From positions 1-5,980 of the forward strand of contig CAJUDC010000138.1 in NCBI GenBank assembly GCA_910584955.1: DNA of 5,980 bases. The letters run 5' to 3'. The translations under genes were made by a program, and so were the position numbers. Shown here piece by piece: positions 1 through 5,377 of this stretch. How positions within the stretch are numbered: position 1 is the first letter of the stretch; every line of letters begins with the position of its first letter. The notes under the pieces are model-generated. The model was given only the letters and a program-made list of their open reading frames with translations, was not told the origin of the DNA and did no database searches. The DNA comes from an uncultured Paraprevotella sp. (GTDB lineage: Bacteria > Bacteroidota > Bacteroidia > Bacteroidales > Bacteroidaceae).

Positions 1-6
1 GTTTGT

Positions 7-30
7 CAAGGACTTGCATTTATAACAAGT
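7..30. repeat. CAAG/CTTG inverted repeats upstream of the hyd promoter
   Basis: Three half-sites lie in a row: CAAG (7-10), CTTG (13-16) and CAAG (26-29). The first two form CAAG-GA-CTTG. The second pair forms the longer repeat ACTTG (12-16), nine bases, CAAGT (26-30), with an AT-rich TTATAA in the spacer. The block sits about 60-85 bases upstream of the inferred hydE transcription start, where an activator could bind. No T-tract follows, so it is not a convincing terminator for an upstream gene. The half-sites are short and the region is AT-rich, so chance is a real alternative. Confidence 0.25.
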
Positions 31-77
31 AATTAAGCTGCGAATTTAAGGAATAAACAAAAAGGAGGACTTTTTTA

Positions 78-85
78 TACCTTTG
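78..85 (+). promoter_or_regulatory. Bacteroidetes-type -7 promoter element for the hydEGF operon
   Basis: TACCTTTG matches the Bacteroidetes primary-sigma -7 consensus TAnnTTTG exactly. The same ten bases TACCTTTGCA recur in front of aguA. No TTTG is seen at the expected -33 distance, near positions 50-58; the stretch there is A-rich. The transcript would start at about position 90-93, giving a very short leader before ATG 105 and almost none before GTG 96. The AGGAGGA at 63-69 lies upstream of this start point, so it would not be in the mRNA. Confidence 0.65.
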
Positions 86-104
86 CAGGGAATTTGTGAG
101 CAGC

Positions 105-1169
105 ATGTTAATAAAAAAAATCAATTCGCAGACGAAGATCGGGCAGCATGGCCCGATAGATGCGGCGCATATCACCCGGGCGGATTATGTCCGGTGGCTG
201 ACGGAATCCGACGAGGCTGCCGTAGAACGTCTTTTTGAGGCGGCTCGCAGTGTGGCCCTAGCGCATTTCGGTACGGGGATCTACGTACGCGGGTTGATCG
301 AGATTTCCGCTTATTGTCGCAACGACTGTCTGTATTGCGGTCTGCGGCGTTCCAACCGGCAGGCTGCACGCTACAGACTGACGGAAGAGGAGATCCTGGC
401 CTCCTGCCGGCGTGGTTATACGCTGGGATACCGTACGTTCGTGTTGCAGGGTGGGGAGGATCCTGCACAGTCCGATGATTGGCTGGCAAACTTGACCGCC
501 CGCATCCGCACCGCATTTCCCGATGCGGCCCTGACGCTGTCGGTGGGTGAGCGTAGCGACGAGGCCTATCGTTGGTTTAGGGAAGCCGGGGCCGACCGTT
601 ATCTGCTGCGTCACGAAACTCGTAACGAGGCTCATTACGCCACCCTGCATCCTTCGGACATGTCGGCCGCCCGTCGCCGCCGCTGCTTGTACACGCTTAA
701 AAGCCTGGGCTTTCAGACCGGTGCCGGCATGATGGTCGGTTCGCCCGGCCAGACGTTGGATCATTTGCTCGACGACCTGGCTTTTCTGGAGGAGCTAGAC
801 CCCGAGATGATCGGTATAGGGCCTTTCATTCCGGCCGCCCATACTCCCTTTTCCCATCGGAGTGCCGGTTCCGTTTCTCTTACCTTGCGTCTGATCGCCT
901 TGCTGCGTCTGCGTTTTCCCAAAGCCCTTATTCCTGCCACTACGGCACTGGCCACGCTCGACCCGATGGGGCGGGAGAAAGGCATCCTGGCCGGTGCCAA
1001 TGTGTTGATGCCTAACCTGTCGCCGCCCGGGGTGAGGGGTAAATACGGCATTTACGACGGCAAATGCTGCACGGGTGACGAAGCCGCCGAAGCTTGGCAG
1101 GCCCTGGACGACAGACTGAACCGTATCGGGTATCACATGGTCTGCGGGCGGGGTGATTACCTTTATTAA
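105..1169 (+). CDS. hydE: HydE, [FeFe]-hydrogenase H-cluster radical SAM maturase
   Basis: HydE is a cytoplasmic radical SAM enzyme in assembly of the [2Fe] subcluster of [FeFe]-hydrogenase; it acts on the Fe(CO)2(CN)-cysteine synthon made by HydG. The radical SAM motif CRNDCLYCGLRR (CX3CX2C) lies at residues 71-78 counted from ATG 105. HydE hallmarks follow in order: GAGMMVGSPGQT (about 206-217), GIGPFIPAAHTP (about 237-248), PATTALATLDP (about 277-287) and GANVLMPNLSP (about 297-307). These separate it from BioB and PylB relatives. The auxiliary cluster motif CX7CX2C of Thermotoga HydE is absent; only an adjacent Cys pair follows KYGIYDGK, and that site is known to be dispensable. The reading frame is open back to a TAA at 54, so GTG 96 is a possible start adding three residues. 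ATG 105 is preferred because it is ATG and leaves some leader after the promoter. At about 354 residues the protein is full length. It is the first gene of hydEGF, 12 nt before hydG. Confidence 0.95.
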   Translation: MLIKKINSQTKIGQHGPIDAAHITRADYVRWLTESDEAAVERLFEAARSVALAHFGTGIYVRGLIEISAYCRNDCLYCGLRRSNRQAARYRLTEEEILASCRRGYTLGYRTFVLQGGEDPAQSDDWLANLTARIRTAFPDAALTLSVGERSDEAYRWFREAGADRYLLRHETRNEAHYATLHPSDMSAARRRRCLYTLKSLGFQTGAGMMVGSPGQTLDHLLDDLAFLEELDPEMIGIGPFIPAAHTPFSHRSAGSVSLTLRLIALLRLRFPKALIPATTALATLDPMGREKGILAGANVLMPNLSPPGVRGKYGIYDGKCCTGDEAAEAWQALDDRLNRIGYHMVCGRGDYLY

Positions 1170-1181
1170 ATAGAGAAAAAT

Positions 1182-2600
1182 ATGTATGATGTAAAATCGA
1201 ATAAAGCCGGCGAGTTTATCTCGCATGATGAAATCCTGGCCACCATGGCCTATGCCCGACGGAACGCGGAGAACCGTGCGCTCATAGAAGCCATTCTGGA
1301 ACGGGCGGAAACGGGGCGCGGACTGCCGCACCGCGAAGCCGCCGTGTTGCTGGAATGCCGTTTGCCCGACCTTACCCAACGTATGTTCGACTTGGCACGC
1401 CGCATCAAGCAACGTTTCTATGGCAACCGCATCGTGATGTTCGCTCCTCTCTACCTGTCCAATTACTGTGTCAACGGCTGTGTCTACTGTCCGTATCATC
1501 TTCCCAACAAGACCATCCGGCGGAAGAAACTGACGCAGGAGGAGATACGCCGCGAGGTGATTGCCCTGCAGGATATGGGGCACAAGCGTTTGGCTTTGGA
1601 GGCCGGCGAGGACCCCGTGAACAACCCGATTGAATATGTGTTGGAGAGCATCCGTACCATTTACGGTATCCGCCATCGCAATGGGGCCATCCGGCGGGTG
1701 AATGTGAATATCGCCGCCACGACGGTGGAGAATTACCGTCGTCTGCACGAAGCCGGCATCGGCACGTATATCCTGTTTCAGGAGACGTATCACAAAGAGA
1801 ATTATGAAGCGTTGCATCCCACAGGACCCAAGCACGATTACGACTGGCACACCGAGGCGATGGACCGGGCCATGCAGGGAGGGATCGACGATGTGGGCAT
1901 CGGGGTTCTGTTCGGTCTGGAAACTTATCGGTATGACTTTACGGGACTGCTGATGCACGCCGAGCATCTGGAAGCCGCATTCGGCGTAGGTCCGCATACC
2001 GTCAGTGTGCCCCGCCTGTGTATGGCCGACGGTATAGATACCGGCGACTTCGAGAATTGTGTGCCCGACGAGGTGTTCCATAAGATTGTGGCCGCCATAC
2101 GCATTGCCGTGCCCTATACGGGGATGATCATCTCTACGCGCGAGAGCCGTGCCAGTCGCGAAAAGGTGCTCGAACTGGGTGTCTCGCAAATCAGCGGCGG
2201 ATCGAGAACCAGTGTGGGAGGCTACGTACGGGAGGAGGGCGAAGAAGAGAACTCGGCGCAGTTCGACGTGTCCGACCGTCGCACTTTGGACGAGGTGGTG
2301 GCCTGGCTGCTCGATTTGGGCTATATCCCCAGTTTTTGTACGGCCTGCTACCGGGCCGGCCGTACCGGCGACCGTTTTATGTCGCTGCTCAAGGCCGGGC
2401 AGATTGCGAATTGCTGCCATCCCAACGCATTGATCACGCTCAAGGAATACTTGCAGGATTATGCTTCGCCAGCCACCCGCCGGAAAGGGTTGAGACAGAT
2501 TGAGCGCGAACTGGACGCCGTGCCCGACGATAGGGTACGAGAGACGGCCCGGCGCTTTTTGCAGGCGATAGAAAAGGGAGAGCGCGACTTCCGTTTTTGA
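1182..2600 (+). CDS. hydG: HydG, tyrosine-cleaving [FeFe]-hydrogenase maturase
   Basis: HydG is a radical SAM tyrosine lyase. It splits tyrosine to p-cresol and dehydroglycine, turns the latter into CO and cyanide, and builds the Fe(CO)2(CN)-cysteine synthon used by HydE and HydF. The radical SAM motif is CVNGCVYC, with Cys96, Cys100 and Cys103. The C-terminal auxiliary cluster motif CX2CX22C is intact at Cys386, Cys389 and Cys412, within CTACYRAGRTGDRFM and CCHPNAL; it binds the cluster carrying the labile iron. This tail and the length of 472 residues distinguish HydG from the thiamine enzyme ThiH, which lacks the motif. LALEAGEDP (137-145), SGGSRTSVGGY (338-348) and the final KEYLQDYAS (421-429) fit the family. 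The gene starts 12 nt after hydE and in the same frame; the hydE stop TAA at 1167 is the nearest upstream in-frame stop, and ATG 1182 is the first Met. There is no Shine-Dalgarno, only an A-rich leader. No promoter is visible in the gap, so co-transcription with hydE is likely. Confidence 0.97.
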   Translation: MYDVKSNKAGEFISHDEILATMAYARRNAENRALIEAILERAETGRGLPHREAAVLLECRLPDLTQRMFDLARRIKQRFYGNRIVMFAPLYLSNYCVNGCVYCPYHLPNKTIRRKKLTQEEIRREVIALQDMGHKRLALEAGEDPVNNPIEYVLESIRTIYGIRHRNGAIRRVNVNIAATTVENYRRLHEAGIGTYILFQETYHKENYEALHPTGPKHDYDWHTEAMDRAMQGGIDDVGIGVLFGLETYRYDFTGLLMHAEHLEAAFGVGPHTVSVPRLCMADGIDTGDFENCVPDEVFHKIVAAIRIAVPYTGMIISTRESRASREKVLELGVSQISGGSRTSVGGYVREEGEEENSAQFDVSDRRTLDEVVAWLLDLGYIPSFCTACYRAGRTGDRFMSLLKAGQIANCCHPNALITLKEYLQDYASPATRRKGLRQIERELDAVPDDRVRETARRFLQAIEKGERDFRF

Positions 2601-2603
2601 GGT

Positions 2604-2628
2604 AGGAGGAAGCGACCGTATGACGTAA
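2604..2628 (+). other. Two-codon ORF with a strong Shine-Dalgarno in the hydG-hydF gap
   Basis: The gap between hydG and hydF holds AGGAGGA (2604-2610), then nine bases, then ATG ACG TAA (2620-2628). This is a start-stop minigene with textbook ribosome-binding spacing, ending 15 nt before the hydF ATG. It could load or hold ribosomes ahead of hydF. Bacteroidota rarely depend on Shine-Dalgarno pairing, so it may equally be chance. What is seen is only the sequence; the role is inference. Confidence 0.3.
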
Positions 2629-2643
2629 ACAGATCCGTAAGAC

Positions 2644-3885
2644 ATGGAACAGATACAGACAAGGAAAGAGGCTCCGCGCGGCAACCGTCTGCACATCGGC
2701 GTGTTCGGGCGCCGGAACAGCGGAAAGTCGTCGCTGGTGAACGCCCTGTGCGGGCAACAGGTGGCTGTGGTGTCCGACACACCGGGAACGACCACGGACG
2801 TGGTGGCTAAAAATATAGAGATAAACGGACTGGGCGCTTGTGTGCTGCTGGATACTGCCGGATTCGACGACGAAGGCGAGCTGGGCGCGCTGCGGGTGGA
2901 GCAGACGCGGCGTGCCGTAGAACGTACGGAGGTGGCGTTGCTGGTTGTGCCGGCCTCTGCAGTAGCTGTGGAAGATGCCGGGCGGTTTTTGCACGAAGGA
3001 CCGGAACGGACATGGATAAATACTTTCAAGGACCGGAACATTCCCGTGCTATGCGTGTTGAGCCGGTCCGATTTTTCGGAGGTGTCCGAAGCCGGTCGGA
3101 AAGCTTTGTGTGCGGCGTGGGGGTGCGAGGCGGTAAGCGTGTCGGCCCGGACGGGCGCCGGACTGGAGACGTTGCGTCGGGCGTTGGCAGCCCTGACGGT
3201 CGATGCCGGCGAAACCGACGATCTGACCGCTTCTTTGGTTGCGCCGGGCGACGTGGTACTGTTGGTTATGCCGCAGGATATACAGGCTCCCCGGGGAAGG
3301 CTGATTCTTCCGCAGGTGCAGACACTTCGCAATCTGCTGGATAAGAAATGCACGGTCGTGAGTTGCACCACCGAACGTCTGGAGACGGCACTGGCCGGTC
3401 TGAGTGCTCCTCCGTCCCTCATCATTACCGATTCGCAGGTTTTTAAGGAAGTGGCTCCGCTTTGTCCGCCGGAAAGTCGCATCACCTCTTTTTCCATCCT
3501 CTTTGCCCGTCACAAAGGCGATCTCCGCTTGTACCGCCAAGGGGCCGAGACGCTGAAACGGCTGCGGGCGGGTGATCGGGTGCTGATAGCCGAGGCCTGT
3601 TCGCACGTGCCGCTCCGCGAGGACATCGGGCGGGTGAAGCTGCCCCGCCTGCTCCGTGCGCGTATCAGTCCCGATTTGCGTATCGAGGTGGTGTCGGGCA
3701 ACGACTACCCGGACGATCTGACGCCGTATGCGCTGGTGATTCATTGCGGGGCGTGCATGTTCACGCGTCGGCACGTGCTGAACCGGTTGGCCCGGGCCGA
3801 CCGTCAAGGGGTTCCGGTGACAAACTACGGCATCGCCTTGGCGGCTCTGAACGGCATCCTGGACCGGGTGGCTTTTCCCGGTTGA
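2644..3885 (+). CDS. hydF: HydF, GTPase scaffold for [FeFe]-hydrogenase maturation
   Basis: HydF is a cytoplasmic GTPase and iron-sulfur scaffold that receives the [2Fe] precursor and delivers it to apo-hydrogenase. The N-terminal G domain carries the P-loop GRRNSGKS (22-29), the switch I stretch PGTTTD (47-52) and DTAGF (70-74). The usual G4 motif NKxD is changed to SRSD (140-143), keeping only the Asp; SART (167-170) is in the G5 position. A dimerization region follows, including PQDIQAPRGRLILPQVQTLR (210-229). The C-terminal cluster domain has Cys319-Ser-His321, 45 residues, then His367-Cys368-Gly-Ala-Cys371, the HydF signature CxH...HCxxC. This rules out MnmE and Era, which share the G domain. 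The start is well fixed: an in-frame TAA lies at 2638, six bases before ATG 2644. The 413-residue length is normal. It is the last gene of hydEGF, and a strong terminator follows about 107 nt after the stop. Confidence 0.95.
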   Translation: MEQIQTRKEAPRGNRLHIGVFGRRNSGKSSLVNALCGQQVAVVSDTPGTTTDVVAKNIEINGLGACVLLDTAGFDDEGELGALRVEQTRRAVERTEVALLVVPASAVAVEDAGRFLHEGPERTWINTFKDRNIPVLCVLSRSDFSEVSEAGRKALCAAWGCEAVSVSARTGAGLETLRRALAALTVDAGETDDLTASLVAPGDVVLLVMPQDIQAPRGRLILPQVQTLRNLLDKKCTVVSCTTERLETALAGLSAPPSLIITDSQVFKEVAPLCPPESRITSFSILFARHKGDLRLYRQGAETLKRLRAGDRVLIAEACSHVPLREDIGRVKLPRLLRARISPDLRIEVVSGNDYPDDLTPYALVIHCGACMFTRRHVLNRLARADRQGVPVTNYGIALAALNGILDRVAFPG

Positions 3886-3992
3886 AAGAAACCGTCCCTT
3901 GTTTTCCCTTTTTGTTTTTTCGGACGGGCCGGTAGCCAACTTTTTCCCGAGCCGGAAGAAAAGGTCTCGTTCGATCGTCTCAAATTCTGTTT

Positions 3993-4027
3993 ACGCCTTG
4001 GTTTGTATAAATCAAGGCGTGTTTTTT
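3993..4027 (+). terminator. Strong intrinsic terminator of the hydEGF operon
   Basis: ACGCCTTGGTTT (3993-4004) pairs with AAATCAAGGCGT (4009-4020) around a GTAT loop: 12 base pairs with a single G-T wobble. A G and then six T (4022-4027) follow at once. The stem plus U-tract is a textbook Rho-independent terminator. There is no T-tract on the opposite strand, so it acts on plus-strand transcription only, ending the hyd transcript about 110-140 nt past the hydF stop. Confidence 0.88.
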
Positions 4028-4032
4028 GTGTT

Positions 4033-4043
4033 TCAAGTCTTGA
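4033..4043. repeat. Short palindrome TCAAG-T-CTTGA after the terminator
   Basis: A perfect 5-bp inverted repeat around one central base lies six bases after the terminator T-tract. It shares the CAAG/CTTG halves with the repeats at 7-30, where the spacing is two bases instead of one. It lies about 175 bases upstream of the aguA start point, far for a regulator. It may be chance. Confidence 0.2.
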
Positions 4044-4117
4044 TGTCTACAGTTCCGGTTTTAATGGGAAGAAACGGTGAGGCGGACGTGTGGTTGTTGC
4101 GTCGGAGAGGGAATTTT

Positions 4118-4142
4118 GACCGGCGGCGCAGCTCCGGTTTTT
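4118..4142 (+). terminator. Possible weak second terminator-like hairpin
   Basis: ACCGG (4119-4123) pairs with CCGGT (4134-4138), plus a G-T wobble from 4118, around a ten-base loop. Five T (4138-4142) overlap its 3' arm. The stem is short and the loop large, so it would be at best a weak backup for readthrough of the main terminator upstream. Confidence 0.22.
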
Positions 4143-4151
4143 CCATCCGGT

Positions 4152-4161
4152 AACAGCTGTT
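4152..4161. promoter_or_regulatory. 10-bp palindrome AACAGCTGTT, candidate distal operator of aguA
   Basis: AACAGCTGTT is a perfect palindrome. With its flanks it reads GTAACAGCTGTTTAC, one base short of a 16-bp palindrome. It is centred about 62 bases upstream of the inferred aguA start point, a typical place for an activator or an upstream repressor site. No known regulator was recognised. Confidence 0.3.
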
Positions 4162-4195
4162 TACTTTTTCGTGCCGTTTGCCGTCGGAAGTGAAT

Positions 4196-4226
4196 AATTT
4201 ACACTACCTTTGCATCCGTGTAAATT
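4196..4226. promoter_or_regulatory. Perfect 9-bp inverted repeat around the aguA -7 box, probable operator
   Basis: AATTTACAC (4196-4204) and GTGTAAATT (4218-4226) are exact reverse complements separated by 13 bases. The -7 box fills the first eight of those bases, and the right arm covers the inferred transcription start. The arm centres are 22 bp apart, about two helical turns, as expected for a dimeric repressor on one face of DNA. Only the right arm would be transcribed, so an RNA hairpin is less likely than a DNA site. The regulator is unknown. Confidence 0.55.
4205..4212 (+). promoter_or_regulatory. Bacteroidetes-type -7 promoter element for aguAB
   Basis: TACCTTTG fits TAnnTTTG exactly. 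The nearest upstream TTTG (4177-4180) is 24 bases away, longer than the usual spacing of about 19-21, so the -33 element is poor. Initiation near 4218-4220 would give a leader of about 22 nt before ATG 4242. Confidence 0.7.
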
Positions 4227-4241
4227 CAAAGAGACGAACCT

Positions 4242-5372
4242 ATGGCATTGCATTTTAAAAGAACGACTTCCGTTCTTGACGATCTGACCTTACAGCTTGC
4301 TTTCGAAAAAGTATCGCATGTGCCGCAAATAGAACTGCGCGGCACGTTCCTGCCCGCCGAATGGTTTCCCCAAAGCGGTGTGCAGCTGACATGGCCGCAT
4401 GCCGCAACCGACTGGCGTCCTGTGCTGGCCGAGGCCACGGCGTGCTACTTGCGTATGGCCTATGAGATCGCTTCGCGGGAGAAGCTCTTGATCGTCACCC
4501 CGGAACCGGATGCCGTGGAGGCGTTGCTGAGAGAACGGATGCCGGCGGCTGTGTTGCAGCATATAGGGTTGGCGGAATGTCCCACCAACGACACCTGGGC
4601 GCGGGACCACGGTTTCCTGACCTTGCTGTGCGAGGGCAAACCGGTGTTGCTCGACTACCGTTTCAACGGCTGGGGACTGAAATTTGCCGCCGACAAGGAC
4701 AACCGCATCAACCGTCGTCTGTACGAAGCGGGACAGGTGGCGGGGACGTATGTCAGCCGGCTGGACTTTGTGCTGGAGGGCGGCTCTATAGAGAGCGACG
4801 GGCGGGGGACCTTGCTTACGACGTCCGAGTGCCTGATGTCGGCCAACCGCAACGAGACACTGAGCCGGGCCGAGCTGGAAGAGCGGCTGCGGCATGATTT
4901 GCACGCAGAGCGGGTGTTGTGGTTGGACCACGGCTATCTGGCCGGTGACGATACCGATAGCCACGTGGACACCTTGGCTCGCCTCTGTCCGTCCGATACG
5001 CTGGTCTATGTGCAGTGTACGGATGAGGCCGACGAACATTACGAAGCCTTGAAGCGGATGGAGGAACAGTTGCAGGCTTTCCGTACGATGGAGGGCAAGC
5101 CCTACCGGTTGATTCCGCTGCCTATGCCGGCTGCCGTTTACGATGAGGACGGAGCCCGCCTGCCCGCTACGTATGCCAATTTTCTGGTGGTGAACGGAGC
5201 GGTGCTGATGCCGACCTACGGTCAGCCGGCTGCCGACGACGAGGCGCGCCGCCGGTTGCAGCAGGCGTTTCCCGGTCGCGAGGTGGTAGGTATCGACTGC
5301 CGGGTGCTTATCCGGCAGCACGGTTCGTTGCACTGTTGTACCATGCAATTCCCTTTGGGGGTATTAAAATAA
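4242..5372 (+). CDS. aguA: Agmatine deiminase (agmatine iminohydrolase)
   Basis: AguA hydrolyses agmatine to N-carbamoylputrescine and ammonia, a cytoplasmic step from arginine to putrescine. It belongs to the guanidino-group-modifying (PAD-like) family. The family start LPAEWFPQSGVQLTWPHAATDW is at 37-58. Expected active-site elements are all present: NDTWARDHG (116-124, Asp122), LEGGSIESDG (178-187, Glu179), TDSHVDTLAR (238-247, His241) and GSLHCCTMQ (361-369, catalytic Cys365). The length of 376 is normal to slightly long because about 35 residues precede the usual family start; they are not a signal peptide, as there is no hydrophobic core. ATG 4242 follows an in-frame TAA at 4221 and is the first Met; the only other candidates are internal, such as GTG 4320. 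The stop is five bases before aguB. A secreted peptidylarginine deiminase is the main alternative, but the lack of a signal peptide and the aguB neighbour argue against it. The operator-like repeat suggests control at its promoter. Confidence 0.95.
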   Translation: MALHFKRTTSVLDDLTLQLAFEKVSHVPQIELRGTFLPAEWFPQSGVQLTWPHAATDWRPVLAEATACYLRMAYEIASREKLLIVTPEPDAVEALLRERMPAAVLQHIGLAECPTNDTWARDHGFLTLLCEGKPVLLDYRFNGWGLKFAADKDNRINRRLYEAGQVAGTYVSRLDFVLEGGSIESDGRGTLLTTSECLMSANRNETLSRAELEERLRHDLHAERVLWLDHGYLAGDDTDSHVDTLARLCPSDTLVYVQCTDEADEHYEALKRMEEQLQAFRTMEGKPYRLIPLPMPAAVYDEDGARLPATYANFLVVNGAVLMPTYGQPAADDEARRRLQQAFPGREVVGIDCRVLIRQHGSLHCCTMQFPLGVLK

Positions 5373-5377
5373 ACGAT

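Larger units (their letters stand above)
3886..4241. other. Intergenic region between hydF and aguA
   Basis: This 356-bp gap separates two operons on the same strand and has no supported gene. Just after hydF come a small hairpin over the stop codon (CGGTT at 3879-3883 pairing with AACCG at 3890-3894) and a T-rich run to 3920, possibly a weak terminator. Next are the strong terminator (3993-4027), a short palindrome (4033-4043), a second weak terminator-like hairpin (4118-4142), a 10-bp palindrome (4152-4161) and the aguA promoter with its inverted repeat (4196-4226). An 84-codon open frame from 3899 to 4153 runs straight through the terminator and is not credible as a gene. Confidence 0.7.

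Noticed and set aside
1..36. A possible 3' end of an upstream gene
   Set aside because: All three forward frames meet a stop within the first 36 bases (ends at 25, 32 and 36), so no frame can be chosen and the stretch may be non-coding.
795..3497. A 900-codon open frame on the minus strand antisense to hydE, hydG and hydF
   Set aside because: It crosses three confidently identified genes, shows no recognisable domain, and its product is a Ser/Arg/His/Pro-rich jumble typical of antisense shadows in GC-rich coding DNA that avoids TTA, CTA and TCA codons.
3879..3920. A hairpin at the hydF stop codon followed by a T-rich run, read as a terminator
   Set aside because: The stem is only five base pairs and the T-tract is broken by C and G and begins several bases later. 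The much stronger hairpin at 3993-4027 is the better terminator.
3899..4153. An 84-codon plus-strand open frame in the hydF-aguA gap
   Set aside because: It runs through the strong terminator at 3993-4027, has no start context, and its base composition is that of intergenic DNA.
4290..5348. A 352-codon minus-strand open frame antisense to aguA
   Set aside because: It lies wholly within aguA, its composition is His/Gln/Arg-rich without domains, and no promoter or family match is visible.
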